Below, piece after piece: positions 37,366-46,150 of a stretch of DNA of 64,000 bases. The position numbers and the translations under genes are program-made. Below the pieces are notes generated by a model that was given only the letters and a program-made list of their open reading frames with translations, did not search any database and was not told where the DNA came from. The stretch is taken from the NCBI GenBank assembly GCA_963706875.1, contig CAVPNW010000021.1, forward strand, positions 186,001-250,000, read 5' to 3'. How positions within the stretch are numbered: the stretch's first letter is position 1; every line of letters begins with the position of its first letter. The DNA is from Prado023 sp963706875. GTDB taxonomy: Bacteria > Actinomycetota > Actinomycetes > S36-B12 > CAIYMF01.

Positions 37366-37692
37366 GTGAGCAGCTGGGGTTCGTACTCCTTCCTCTTCGG
37401 GCCGATGATCGCGCTGGCGGCCCTGGTCGGGCTCGCACTGGTGGCCCGCTGGGCAAGCCAGACCGGCACATCGCTGATCGAGGGACCCTCGCGACAGGGC
37501 AGCGCCGAGGAGTACGGCCTGATGATCCCCGTCGCCAGCCCGGCGAACGCGCGGGCATCGCGTGACGTTGCCGGACGGCTCACATCCGCCGGGGTGCGCT
37601 GCCGCGAGGTCACCACGACCGAGGGGCCACGGGTCATGGTGTGGGCCGAGGATGTGGCCCGCGCCCGCGCGATCCTGGACTCCCCACGCTGA
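37366..37692 (+). CDS. Single-pass membrane protein with a DUF2007-like C-terminal domain
   Basis: A 108-residue product: an N-terminal membrane segment (FGPMIALAALVGLALVARWA), then a small soluble domain with SPANARASRDVAGRLTSAGV and MVWAEDVARARAIL. This pattern (antiparallel sheet with a final ARxIL helix) resembles DUF2007, a putative PII-like signal domain, but that assignment is tentative. GTG 37366 gives the membrane segment near the N-terminus; the frame is open to 37255. It has no obvious operon partner. Confidence 0.65.
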   Translation: MSSWGSYSFLFGPMIALAALVGLALVARWASQTGTSLIEGPSRQGSAEEYGLMIPVASPANARASRDVAGRLTSAGVRCREVTTTEGPRVMVWAEDVARARAILDSPR

Positions 37693-37810
37693 CCGAGCCA
37701 GCCGAGCCACCTCGCCGGATCCGTGACAGGGTTGCGCCGTGCCGGGAACAGCCCGGTGCCTGATCCATGTGCGACCGCCGTCGGCGGGGCACGCCCGAGA
37801 GGAACACCGA

Positions 37811-38125
37811 ATGTCCGAGAATCCCCTGATCGACACCGTCATCGGCATCAACGCGGTCTCCCTGTCGAACCTCGACAACAGCCTCGAGGCCATCCTGCTG
37901 GTTCGGCTCGCAGCGCTCGTTGCCGTCGACGCGCCGCCCGCGTCCTACCTGGTCACACTGCGGGCAGCCGAGGGCACCCTCCTGACACTCGAGGACGCCC
38001 GCAGCGTCCTGATCGCCGTCGCGCCGATCGTGGGCACCCCGAAGGTCATCTCCGCGGCGCGCAACCTCGCCGAGGCGATCGGCTTCGAGCTCGACATCGC
38101 CGGGGCCCTGGCCGAGGAGATCTGA
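37811..38125 (+). CDS. Small carboxymuconolactone decarboxylase-like protein without CxxC
   Basis: A 104-residue helical protein: LDNSLEAILLVRLAALVAVDAPPASYLV, split by a loop, then LEDARSVLIAVAPIVGTPKVISAARNLAEAI. The helical repeat and the VAPIVGTxxVxSA motif are those of AhpD/CMD-like proteins, but there is no CxxC pair, so peroxidase activity is unlikely. The product may bind a small molecule, but this is a guess. ATG 37811 follows GAGGAA. A perfect terminator hairpin follows. Confidence 0.7.
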   Translation: MSENPLIDTVIGINAVSLSNLDNSLEAILLVRLAALVAVDAPPASYLVTLRAAEGTLLTLEDARSVLIAVAPIVGTPKVISAARNLAEAIGFELDIAGALAEEI

Positions 38126-38139
38126 GCCGCACGCACCCA

Positions 38140-38173
38140 GCGACGCCCCCGGTCGATGCACCGGGGGCGTCGC
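38140..38173. terminator. Bidirectional hairpin between convergent genes
   Basis: GCGACGCCCCCGGT (38140-38153) pairs perfectly with ACCGGGGGCGTCGC (38160-38173) around a 6-base loop. It lies between the CMD-like gene and the convergent ArsB/NhaD gene, and can end both transcripts. Confidence 0.75.
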
Positions 38174-38221
38174 CACGCCCGGGCCTGGCCCCGGGATGCA
38201 CGTCCGGGACGACGTCCCGGC

Positions 38222-39562
38222 TCATGCGTAGCGCAGGAGCAGGTACGGGGCGCAGATCGCGATGGACATCACAGCGGTCGGGATGCCGTAGCGCAACCAC
38301 TGGGCGAACGTGATCGTGATTCCGTTCTTCGCCGCGACCCCGACGATCACAACGTTGGCGCTGGCCCCGATGAGGGTGGCGTTCCCGCCGAGATCGGCAC
38401 CGAGGGCCAGTGCCCACCAGAGTGCCCCGTCAGCGCCGAGTGCGGGGTTGGTGCTGATCAGCGAGTCGACGACGGGGGTCATCGCGGTGACGAAGGGGAT
38501 GTTGTCGATGATCGCCGAGGCGACCGCCGAGCCCCCCAGCACGACCATCAGCGTGGGTGCGACGGCCGCGCCGGTGAGATCGGCGATGCGCGCGGCCAGC
38601 GCCTCCAACGCCCCGACCCGGACCAGCGCACCGACGATGACGAACAGGCCCATGAAGAACGCCAGGGTCTCCCACTCCACCTCCTTGAGCAGCTCCCCGA
38701 CCCGCAGCGGGGAGAGCAGGATCAGCACACCGGCCCCGAGGAGCGCCACGACGGCGGGCGACAGTCCGGTCTGGCGTTGGGCCAGGAACCCGACAACGAT
38801 GGCGACCAGGACGACGACGGAGGCCACCAGCATCCGCCGGTCGGTGATGGCGGCGTCCTCGTCCATCGAGGCCAGGGCCTCGGCGTGCTCGGGCTTCGAA
38901 CGCAGGTCGGCGCGGAACATCCACAGCGCCAGCCCCAGGAAGGCGGCCAGGACCACCAGGACCACCGGGGCCATGTGCACCAGGAAGTCGGTGAACGTCA
39001 GGTTGGCCCGGCTGGCGATGATGATGTTCGGCGGGTCGCCGACGAGGGTCGCCGCTCCCCCGATGTTGGAGGCGAACGCCTCGGCCAGCAGGAACGGCAC
39101 CGGTCGGATCCCCAGCTGCCGGCACACGGCTATGGTCAGCGGGGCGATGAGCAGGACGGTGGTCACGTTGTCCAGCAGGGCCGACGCGCCGGCCGTCACG
39201 AGGACCAGCAGGACCAGCAACGTGCGGGGCTGGCCGCGGGAGAGCTTGGCCGAGTGGATCGCCATGTACTCGAACGCCCCGGTCCGCCGCAGGATCCCGA
39301 CGACCAGCATCATCCCGAGCAGCAGGAAGATGACGTCCCAGTCGATGCCGGTCTCCCGCGAGTAGAAGGCCTCCTCGGAATCGACGATCCCGAAGGCCAG
39401 GACCAGCCCCGCACCACCGAGCGCCGCAGCCACCCGGTGAACCCGCTCCGTGGCGACCAGGACGTACACCCCGACGAAGATCGCCACGGCCGCCCAGCCC
39501 GAGGGCCCCAGGGTCAGCGGGGCCGAGGCCATCCCGTCGGATTCGAACAGGGCCATCGGCAC
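38222..39562 (-). CDS. ArsB/NhaD superfamily ion transporter
   Basis: A 446-residue membrane protein with about 11-12 segments of the ion-transporter (IT) superfamily. The duplicated signature LLDNVTTVLLIAPL and IIDNIPFVTAMTPV (DN-containing broken helices) is present. SNIGGAATLVGDPPNIIIAS and DLGGNATLIGASANVVIVG are also clear. These mark the citrate/arsenite/sodium-proton branch. NhaD-like Na/H exchange or arsenite efflux are both possible; no ars genes adjoin it. GTG 39562 or ATG 39556 is the start. It follows the alpha-galactosidase on the same strand with a 9-base gap. Confidence 0.9.
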   Translation of the reverse strand: MPMALFESDGMASAPLTLGPSGWAAVAIFVGVYVLVATERVHRVAAALGGAGLVLAFGIVDSEEAFYSRETGIDWDVIFLLLGMMLVVGILRRTGAFEYMAIHSAKLSRGQPRTLLVLLVLVTAGASALLDNVTTVLLIAPLTIAVCRQLGIRPVPFLLAEAFASNIGGAATLVGDPPNIIIASRANLTFTDFLVHMAPVVLVVLAAFLGLALWMFRADLRSKPEHAEALASMDEDAAITDRRMLVASVVVLVAIVVGFLAQRQTGLSPAVVALLGAGVLILLSPLRVGELLKEVEWETLAFFMGLFVIVGALVRVGALEALAARIADLTGAAVAPTLMVVLGGSAVASAIIDNIPFVTAMTPVVDSLISTNPALGADGALWWALALGADLGGNATLIGASANVVIVGVAAKNGITITFAQWLRYGIPTAVMSIAICAPYLLLRYA

Positions 39563-39571
39563 GCATCCACC

Positions 39572-41773
39572 CTACGCAGCACCGATCTCGGCCAGGTGGA
39601 CCAGGACCATCTGCTCGGGGTTGAGGACGGGGGCCTGCAGGCCCACGCTGCCCAGGACGGCGCCGGTGAGGGTGACGCCGGCTGACCACCATGCGAGGTC
39701 GCCGTGGCTGGTCCGCCCGCCGAGGATGTCGCCGGGGGCCAGTGGGGTGACCCGGTAGCGCCGGTCGGGGTCGAGTCCGGGCAGGCGCACCATTCCGGGC
39801 GGGGAGACCACTGAGGTTCGCAGGGCGACGATGGCGAAGATCGCCTCGTCCTGCTCGGGGGACACCACACCGTGGACCCAGACTGCGGGGTCGGGGTGGT
39901 CGGCGTGGACCACGGTGCCGGTGTGCAGCAGCGTGCGGTGTGCCTTGTAGGCGGTGATCCACTCGGCGAGCCGGGTGAGGTCCTCACCGGTGGCGGTGGT
40001 GAGGTCCCACTCGATGCCCAGGTGGGAGAACATCGCGGTGCCGGCTCGGAAGTCCAGTGCGTGGGCACGCCCGGTCGTGTGGCTGATCGGGGAGGCGATG
40101 TGGGACCCGATCAGCTCCGGGGGCAGCAGCAGCGAGGCACCAGCCTCGATCTGTTGGCGCTCCAGGGGGTCGATGCAGTCCGAACCCCAGATCCGGTCGG
40201 TGCGGGCCAGCATGCCCAGGTCCGCGCGCCCACCGCCGCCGGCGCACGACTCGATCTCCAGGCCCGGGTGGGTGGCCCGGATCTCGTCGACCAACCGGTA
40301 CACCGCCAGGGTCTGCTCATGGACGCCGGCCTGCCCGGTGGGGCTGTTCCCGGCCTCGATCAGGTCGCGGTTGTAGTCCCACTTGATGAACTCGATCCTG
40401 TAGTCGGCCAGGATCGCCAACATCTGGTCACGCACATGGGCGTAGGCACCGGGGTTGGCAAGGTTCAGGACCTGCTGCTTGCGGGCCAGGATCGGTTGCC
40501 GTCCACCGGTCGACAGGATCCACTCAGGGTGGGCACGGGCGAGGTCGGAGTCCGGGTTGACCATCTCCGGCTCGAACCACAACCCGAACTGCATCCCGAG
40601 GTCGTGGACGTGGTCGATGATCGGCCCCAGGCCATCGGGCCACACCTGCTCCGAGACCACCCAGTCACCCAACCCCGAGCTGTCATCCCGCCGGGAGCTG
40701 AACCAGCCGTCATCCAGGACGTAGCGCTCCACCCCCACCGACGCGGCCAGGTCGGCCAGTGCCCGGAGCTTGGGCAGGTCGTGATCGAAGTACACCGCCT
40801 CCCACACATTGACCAGGACCGGGCGCGGGGAGTGCGGGTGCTCGGGCCGCGCACGCAGGAACGTGTGGAACCGGCCGGCCATCTCGTCGAGCCCCGTGCC
40901 GATCGAGGCATACACCCAGGGCCCGGTGTAGGTCTCGTCGCGGGCCAACCGCACCTCACCAGCCAGCAGCAACTCACCGCCGCCGAGCAGCGACACCCCC
41001 ATGTTCGTCCGCTCCGCGAACGTGCGGGTGTTGCCCGACCACGCCACATGGACCGCCCGCACCTCACCGGCACGCCACCCGAACCCCACCGAGCCGGCCG
41101 CCATGATCAGGCTCGCGTCATGCCCACGACCCCGCCGGGACTCGCGCAGGTGGGTCCCGAGCGTGAACGGGCCCCGTTGCTGGGCGCGTTCGCGCAGATG
41201 CCGCCCCGTCAGGTCCAACAACTCCGTGGCCTCAGTCGGCACCGGAAGGGCCACATCCAACGAACCCAGGTCGAACACGCCCTCCCCGGTATTGGTCACC
41301 GCAGCCCGCAACCGCACAAGACCCGAGGCCAGCACCTCGACCGTCAGCGACAGCGACAGCTGCGCAGCGTCGTCCCGTGCGGAGACTGCGACGCGGCCCG
41401 AGACCGTCGGATCGTCCGGGTCCTCCTGCACGATCCCGGTCACCGTGAACCGGGTCGAGAAGGCCCCACCATCCCGGTGCCCGCTCAGACCAGGCGTCCC
41501 CAGCCACCCGGCGGACTGCTCCGGCAACAACGACACAGGGACCACCACATCCGCCTGGCCCGACACCAGCGGTGGCTCGCTGGCACGACGCAGGTCCTCC
41601 AACTCATCGGCCGGCAGCGCCCCGAGGTCCGGGCCCCAGTACAGGACGCGCGGCAGCCGATCGCCGGTGCAATCCAGGATCAGGCCCACACCCCCCGCAC
41701 GCAGCTGCAGACACCCATCCAGCCCACCCGGGTCGCGGACGGTGGACGCACCGGCGTCGGTCTCGGTCGACAT
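39572..41773 (-). CDS. Alpha-galactosidase (GH36)
   Basis: A 733-residue retaining glycosidase releasing alpha-galactose from raffinose-type oligosaccharides or galactolipids. The family layout is complete: an N-terminal beta-sandwich, then the TIM barrel with LDDGWFSSRRDD, GLWFEPEMVNPDSDL, the nucleophile loop FIKWDYNRD (Asp near 465), and the acid/base region WGSDCIDP (Asp near 531). HTTGRAHALDFR and a C-terminal sheet follow. No signal peptide, so it is intracellular and needs an importer not seen here. ATG 41773 has GAGGAG 7 bases upstream. A LacI-like palindrome lies upstream. Confidence 0.95.
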   Translation of the reverse strand: MSTETDAGASTVRDPGGLDGCLQLRAGGVGLILDCTGDRLPRVLYWGPDLGALPADELEDLRRASEPPLVSGQADVVVPVSLLPEQSAGWLGTPGLSGHRDGGAFSTRFTVTGIVQEDPDDPTVSGRVAVSARDDAAQLSLSLTVEVLASGLVRLRAAVTNTGEGVFDLGSLDVALPVPTEATELLDLTGRHLRERAQQRGPFTLGTHLRESRRGRGHDASLIMAAGSVGFGWRAGEVRAVHVAWSGNTRTFAERTNMGVSLLGGGELLLAGEVRLARDETYTGPWVYASIGTGLDEMAGRFHTFLRARPEHPHSPRPVLVNVWEAVYFDHDLPKLRALADLAASVGVERYVLDDGWFSSRRDDSSGLGDWVVSEQVWPDGLGPIIDHVHDLGMQFGLWFEPEMVNPDSDLARAHPEWILSTGGRQPILARKQQVLNLANPGAYAHVRDQMLAILADYRIEFIKWDYNRDLIEAGNSPTGQAGVHEQTLAVYRLVDEIRATHPGLEIESCAGGGGRADLGMLARTDRIWGSDCIDPLERQQIEAGASLLLPPELIGSHIASPISHTTGRAHALDFRAGTAMFSHLGIEWDLTTATGEDLTRLAEWITAYKAHRTLLHTGTVVHADHPDPAVWVHGVVSPEQDEAIFAIVALRTSVVSPPGMVRLPGLDPDRRYRVTPLAPGDILGGRTSHGDLAWWSAGVTLTGAVLGSVGLQAPVLNPEQMVLVHLAEIGAA

Positions 41774-41856
41774 GAAGGGCTCCTCAGCAGAGATGGACAG
41801 CGATGACGCAGGGTCGCGCGGCACCGACCCAAGTGTCGTCGCAGGTGCCAGTGGGT

Positions 41857-41866
41857 TGCTCGAGCA
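41857..41866. promoter_or_regulatory. TGCTCGAGCA palindrome upstream of alpha-galactosidase
   Basis: A 10-base perfect palindrome in the context GTTGCTCGAGCAGC, about 85 bases before the alpha-galactosidase start. LacI-family sugar regulators bind palindromes with a central CG of this type. No lacI gene is in the window, so this is only a candidate. Confidence 0.3.
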
Positions 41867-41914
41867 GCGGCGACGAGCGGCAACTCACACACTCTGACCT
41901 GCGGTGATACTCGG

Positions 41915-41987
41915 TGCCCCCGGCAGGATTCGAACCTGCGGCCTGTGGTTTAGGAAACCATCGCTCTATCCCCTGAGCTACGGGGGC
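41915..41987 (-). tRNA. tRNA-Arg (anticodon CCT)
   Basis: Minus-strand cloverleaf with acceptor GCCCCCG/CGGGGGC. The D arm is GCTCAGGGGATAGAGC. The anticodon loop TTCCTAA carries CCT; the first anticodon-stem pair is an A-C mismatch. T arm is GCAGGTTCGAATCCTGC. Discriminator is A; CCA is not encoded. It reads the rare AGG codon. Confidence 0.95.
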
Positions 41988-42024
41988 CGTGCGCTGTGAG
42001 GACCCTGACGTCCCCTGGCGCAGG

Positions 42025-43443
42025 TCAGATTGTCGCAGATGCGACGGGCCGGCCCGAGCGTGAGACCTCAGCCAGCTCGTGGAGCGACAGCCCGACGGCG
42101 TCCACGAGCCGATCCATGTCGGGTAGTGCGACGGCATCGGTGGTGATCCCGATCGTCAGGCGGTCGGCGTAGGACACCAGGGCGAACGTGCAGCGCACGT
42201 CCAGCGCCACCGGGATGTAGGGCACGAACTCAAGGAGCTGCCGGCCACCGAGGTGACGCACCTCCCGAGGACCCGGCACGTTCGTCGCAGCGACGTTCAC
42301 GCGCGCCTGGCCCGCGAGCACGTACTTGCGCGACGCCCGGGCGAGCAGGGACGCCGGGATGTGGTCGGCCAGACGCACGACCGCGTCAGTGCCCGTCGCC
42401 ACCCCTTGGGACTTCTGCTCGGCGGTGCGCTGCATCACCGCGGCCAACTGCCCTGAGGGGTCGGCCACCTCCACCGGCAGGTTCACGAACATCGCCGAGG
42501 TCTCGTTCGCCGAGGCGGGCGATCCGGCCCTGCGGCGACCCGAGACCGGCACGATCGTCCGGAGCACGATCGCCTCGAGGGGCTCTCCGCGATCGAGCAG
42601 GTACCGGCGCAGCCCCCCGGTGAGCGCGGTGAGGAAGATGTCGTTCACGGTGCATCCGGTGGCCACACGCAGATCCGCCAGCGGTGCGCGGTCGATCCCC
42701 GTCCAGCCCCACAGGCGTTCACCGCTCAGGGGCCCGTTGAGGATGCTGGGCGGCAGGTCGGGGCGCACCACGGCGGCCAGCCCCGCCCGCACCTGCTGGA
42801 TGGCACGCCGCGCCTCGCTCGGTGCGAGCAGCGCCCGAAGGAGCGCCCGAACCAGGCGGAACGGAAGGGCCAGCAACCATGTCGCGCCCGACACGGCGAG
42901 GGCTCCCCGGGATGGCGAGGGGCGCAGGGCGACTGGCCCTGCCATCGGAGGCCGTGCACCCGTCGCCGTCGGTTCCGGGTCGAGGACGGACTGGACGACA
43001 TCGGTCCCGGACCGCCCGTCGACCATCGCGTGATGCGCCTTGGCGATGACCGCCCAGCGTCCACCGGACAGGCCGTCGACCTGCCACATCTCCCACATCG
43101 GCCGACCCGGGTCGAGCCGCTCGGCCATGATCCACACGACCATGGCGCGCAGCTGAGCGTCCTCGCCGGGTGGATCGAGCACCGCATGGTGCAGGTGCTC
43201 GGCGACCTCGAAGTGCTCGCTGTCCACCCAGATGGGTCTACCCAGGTCGAGCGGCATCCGCTGGGCCCGACGGCGATGCCAGGGCGCTGGGGCCAGCCGC
43301 GTGGCGATCAGGTCGCAGAACTCGTGATGGTCCGGTGCAGGACCCTCGAAGATGAGCAGCGACCCCACGTGCAGCGGCTGGACGTCGGTCTCCATCCAGA
43401 GGAACCCGGCCTCCAGCGCGTTGAGCCGACCGTCTCCGGTCAC
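42025..43443 (-). CDS. Wax ester synthase / diacylglycerol acyltransferase (second copy)
   Basis: A 472-residue WS/DGAT family acyltransferase. Catalytic motif is AHHAMVDG (137-143 region). Other family landmarks: LNALEAGFLWMETD at the start, TGCTVNDIFLTALTGGLRRYL, and ATNVPGPREVRHLGG near the C-terminus. It lacks the basic tail of the copy at 20.9 kb. The two differ clearly, so they are not a recent duplication and may use different acceptors. Start is GTG 43443. It follows tRNA-Arg on the same strand's upstream side and is divergent from pirin. Confidence 0.92.
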   Translation of the reverse strand: MTGDGRLNALEAGFLWMETDVQPLHVGSLLIFEGPAPDHHEFCDLIATRLAPAPWHRRRAQRMPLDLGRPIWVDSEHFEVAEHLHHAVLDPPGEDAQLRAMVVWIMAERLDPGRPMWEMWQVDGLSGGRWAVIAKAHHAMVDGRSGTDVVQSVLDPEPTATGARPPMAGPVALRPSPSRGALAVSGATWLLALPFRLVRALLRALLAPSEARRAIQQVRAGLAAVVRPDLPPSILNGPLSGERLWGWTGIDRAPLADLRVATGCTVNDIFLTALTGGLRRYLLDRGEPLEAIVLRTIVPVSGRRRAGSPASANETSAMFVNLPVEVADPSGQLAAVMQRTAEQKSQGVATGTDAVVRLADHIPASLLARASRKYVLAGQARVNVAATNVPGPREVRHLGGRQLLEFVPYIPVALDVRCTFALVSYADRLTIGITTDAVALPDMDRLVDAVGLSLHELAEVSRSGRPVASATI

Positions 43444-43639
43444 ACCTCCAGTGTGGCACCGGCGACGCCCGGGTGTCCCCTACCCGAGGCGACCGGCCGA
43501 GGGCCGGGCGTGCACGTGCGCGTGCCCATCGAGTTGATGCCGCCCGGACCGACCGCTCCACGCCCGCCGGCGGCACTGCCCTCGCGCCCCCGGATCCGCT
43601 CCCGTTGCGGGTCCGGGCGCGGGCGGCGACGCTGGGTCC

Positions 43640-44548
43640 ATGTCCATCGAGGTGCACGACGGAGTCACGGCCGAGGTCGGGCGGATGCAGGTCCGCCGAG
43701 TCCTGCCACGCCGCAGGCTGCGCACGATCGGCGCGTGGTGCTTCGCCGACCACATGGGCCCTGCGGAGGTCACCGAGACCGCGGGCCTGGATGTCGGTCC
43801 GCACCCGCACACCGGCCTGCAGACCGTGACCTGGCTGATGGAGGGCGCGGTGCTGCACCGCGACAGCCTGGGCTCGGAGCAGCTCATCCGCCCCGGCCAG
43901 GTGAACCTGATGACCGCTGGCCGGGGCGTCGTGCACGCCGAGGAGAACTCCGGCACCTACCGCGGGAGCCTTCAGGGGATGCAGCTCTGGGTCGCGCAGC
44001 CCGACGACGTCCGGCACGGCGACCCCGCCTTCGAGCACCACGCCGAGCTGCCGGTCGTCGAATGGGGCAGCACCTCGGCGACCCTGATCGCCGGCACGTA
44101 CCTCGGGGCTACGTCGCCCGCCGCTTTCGCCACCGACCTGCTGGGCATGCAGGTGACGGTCCAACCCGGCGTGACGACGTTCCCGCTGCGCCCGGACTTC
44201 GAGCACGCGATCATCGCCCTCGACGGGCCGCTGCTGGTCGGCGACGAGCCGACCGCCCCGCGCACCGCCACGAACCCGGGCCAGATCGCGGCCCTGGCTC
44301 CCGGGCGCTCCGAGATCGACGTCGAGGCCCGTGAGCAGACACGCCTGATGATCCTCGGCGGCGTCCCGTTCCCGGAGCCGGTCTTCATGTGGTGGAACTT
44401 CGTGGCCCGCAACGCGGACGAGGTCTCGACGTTCTATGCCGACTGGCGCGACCACGGGCAGCGCTTCGCTGACGTCGACTCGAGCCTGGTCCGGATCCCA
44501 GCACCACCACCGCCGTGGGAGCCGATCCGCACCACAGCCCCACACTGA
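43640..44548 (+). CDS. Pirin family protein
   Basis: A bicupin of 302 residues. The N-terminal cupin has the pirin metal signature PHPHTGLQTVTWLMEG and HAEENS, supplying His, His, His and Glu ligands. Some bacterial pirins act as quercetin dioxygenases, others bind regulators; neither can be chosen here. The C-terminal cupin ends with EPVFMWWNFVARNADEV, a conserved segment. ATG 43640 (MSIEVHDGVTAEVGRMQVRR) is the start. It lies upstream of, and may run towards, the Cys-rich peptide gene, but the latter has its own promoter. Confidence 0.93.
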   Translation: MSIEVHDGVTAEVGRMQVRRVLPRRRLRTIGAWCFADHMGPAEVTETAGLDVGPHPHTGLQTVTWLMEGAVLHRDSLGSEQLIRPGQVNLMTAGRGVVHAEENSGTYRGSLQGMQLWVAQPDDVRHGDPAFEHHAELPVVEWGSTSATLIAGTYLGATSPAAFATDLLGMQVTVQPGVTTFPLRPDFEHAIIALDGPLLVGDEPTAPRTATNPGQIAALAPGRSEIDVEAREQTRLMILGGVPFPEPVFMWWNFVARNADEVSTFYADWRDHGQRFADVDSSLVRIPAPPPPWEPIRTTAPH

Positions 44549-44654
44549 GCCGGGCCACTACCCACCGGGCGGATCCTGCTCGGGGGCGGGATCCTCAGCA
44601 CCGCGGTTGGGTGGACGTCACTGCCTCCACGGGTGGTCCCCCTCACTCGTGGAC

Positions 44655-44684
44655 TTGATTCGCGTATACCCCCTGGGGTATATT
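44655..44684 (+). promoter_or_regulatory. CsoR-type operator inside the promoter of the Cys-rich peptide
   Basis: TTGATT (44655-44660) and TATATT (44679-44684) are spaced by 18 bases and read as -35 and -10. The spacer and -10 hold TATACCCC-CT-GGGGTATA (44665-44682), a perfect 8-2-8 palindrome. This pattern (TACCCC...GGGGTA) is characteristic of the CsoR/RcnR/CstR repressor family, which sense copper, nickel/cobalt or persulfides. A bound repressor would cover the promoter. Confidence 0.75.
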
Positions 44685-44714
44685 GGCTCCACCACGAACT
44701 CGAAGGAGACCCTC

Positions 44715-44831
44715 ATGTGCAGCCCCGCGATCTGCCGCTCGTGCGGCAAGGTGACCTACTCCGGCTGCGGCCGCCACGTCGACCAGGTGATGGCCGGAGT
44801 GCCCGAGCCCCGGCAGTGCACCTGCCGCTGA
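44715..44831 (+). CDS. 38-residue Cys-rich peptide, candidate metal-binding peptide
   Basis: A very short gene with AAGGAG 6 bases before ATG and its own promoter. The product starts MCSPAICRSCGK and ends QCTCR. Six of 38 residues are Cys (2, 7, 10, 18, 35, 37), and there is one His (21). CxxC and CxC pairs are typical of metal or iron-sulfur binding. The CsoR-type operator directly before it suggests induction by copper or a related thiol stress. From memory similar 35-45-residue peptides are widespread in Actinobacteria, but I know no function for them. No partner gene (csoR, copA) is seen nearby. Confidence 0.75.
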   Translation: MCSPAICRSCGKVTYSGCGRHVDQVMAGVPEPRQCTCR

Positions 44832-44845
44832 CCCCCGAACCTCGC

Positions 44846-44911
44846 AGATCCTCCGCCAGGGGCAAGATCCTCCGCATCGACGCGGAGGTTCCGACCCCGG
44901 GCGGAGGATCT
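44846..44911. repeat. Palindromic CCTCC/GGAGG intergenic repeat, copy C
   Basis: Arms AGATCCTCCGCC... (44846 on) and ...GGCGGAGGATCT (to 44911) enclose a second CCTCCGC/GCGGAGG pair and the centre ATCGAC. It keeps the nested layout of the copies at 2322 and 9231 but with AGATCCTCC in place of AAACCCTCC on the outside. It directly follows the Cys-rich peptide gene, and may terminate it. Confidence 0.8.
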
Positions 44912-44965
44912 TCACCCTCGGGGCCATCCCTGTAGATGCGGGTCGCCCGAAGCTAGGGTCGGCCC

Positions 44966-46105
44966 ATGAACAGCGCGCCAGCCTCGGCCCACCTCTCCCG
45001 TGCCGGTCGGGCCACGATCGGCCGATCCGCCCAGGGCCTCGACGAGGTGCGCCGCTCCTGGCGGATCATCCTGCAGGCCACGCTGGCCGCAACGCTGGCC
45101 TACGCGGCCGCCCTGGCCATCGGGCACGAGCAGCCCTTCTTCGCACCCATCGCGGCCATCGCCACGGTGGCGGTCTCCCTGGCCCACCGGCTGCGCCGAT
45201 CCGCCGAGCTGCTGCTGGGGAACGCGGTCGGCATCTTCTTCGCCGACCTGCTCATCGGCGAGATCGGGACCGGCGTCTGGCAGCTGGGACTGGTCGTGGC
45301 GATAGCCCTGATCTCGGCCATCGTGCTCGGGGGCGGTCCGATCCTGATCATGCAGGCCTCGTCCGCAGCGATCCTGATCGCGACGCTGACCCCGCCCACG
45401 GCGGCCCAGCCATGGAACACCGGCCGCGTCGTCGATGCGCTGGTCGGTGGGCTCGTCGGACTGCTCGTCTCCGCCCTGGTGATGCCCGTCGACCCCGCCC
45501 GCCACGCCCAGCAGGTGACCCTTCCGGTCATCGACACCATCGCCGCGGGCTACCGGCGGGTGGCCGCCGCCCTGGCTGACCGCGACCCCGAGGAGGCACG
45601 CGCGGTGCTGGAGGGCCTGCGCGCGACGGCCCCGGTGCTCGCCTCCTTCCACGCCGGGCTGGACGCGACCCGCGAGTCCGTCCGGCTCTCCCCCTGGTAC
45701 TGGGGGCAGCGCCAGACCCTGGCCACCTACACGATCGCCGGCGGGCACCTCGACAACGCACTGCGCAACCTGCGCGTGCTCACCCGGCAGGCATCGATCG
45801 CCCTCGAGCGCGATGACGTCGTCCCCGCGGCGATCCCGCAGGCACTGGCGGGCCTCGCTGACGGCGTGGAGGCCCTCGGTCCCACACTCGCCGGGGACGC
45901 GGACGTCGAGCCCGTGCGGGAGGTCATCCTCGATGCGGTCGCGACCGTTGCCGGCGCCCCGGCCGACGGCCTGTTCACCGCCCCGATGGTGGCCCAGATC
46001 CGACTGTCCGCCTCCGACCTGCTGCAGGCGACCGACATGACCGTGACCGAGGCCGCGACGGCGATCCGCGCGGTGGGCGATGCGCCGGGACCTCAGCCTG
46101 TCTGA
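44966..46105 (+). CDS. FUSC family membrane protein (aromatic acid exporter-like)
   Basis: A 379-residue protein with an N-terminal membrane domain of six segments (WRIILQATLAATLAYAAALA; EQPFFAPIAAIATVAVSLAH; GLVVAIALISAIVLGGG). Its C-terminal part is helical and soluble. This is half of the FUSC/YccC layout found in exporters of aromatic acids and fusaric acid; the motif around PFFAPIAAI is diagnostic. Substrate is unknown. ATG 44966 is the start. It ends 45 bases before feoA, but feoA has its own iron-controlled promoter. Confidence 0.85.
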   Translation: MNSAPASAHLSRAGRATIGRSAQGLDEVRRSWRIILQATLAATLAYAAALAIGHEQPFFAPIAAIATVAVSLAHRLRRSAELLLGNAVGIFFADLLIGEIGTGVWQLGLVVAIALISAIVLGGGPILIMQASSAAILIATLTPPTAAQPWNTGRVVDALVGGLVGLLVSALVMPVDPARHAQQVTLPVIDTIAAGYRRVAAALADRDPEEARAVLEGLRATAPVLASFHAGLDATRESVRLSPWYWGQRQTLATYTIAGGHLDNALRNLRVLTRQASIALERDDVVPAAIPQALAGLADGVEALGPTLAGDADVEPVREVILDAVATVAGAPADGLFTAPMVAQIRLSASDLLQATDMTVTEAATAIRAVGDAPGPQPV

Positions 46106-46122
46106 GCCGGGACCAATGGCAC

Positions 46123-46140
46123 GGTAAGGCAAGCCTTACC
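46123..46140 (+). promoter_or_regulatory. Iron box (DtxR/IdeR-like) in front of feoA
   Basis: GGTAAGGC-AA-GCCTTACC is a perfect 8-2-8 inverted repeat. Extended to TAAGGCAAGCCTTACCATG it agrees with the DtxR/IdeR 19-mer (TTAGGTTAGSCTAACCTAA) at about 13 positions. TACCAT at 46137-46142 could be the -10 hexamer, ending 8 bases before the feoA GTG. The transcript would then begin at or next to the start codon (leaderless). Confidence 0.75.
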
Positions 46141-46150
46141 ATGAGGTATC

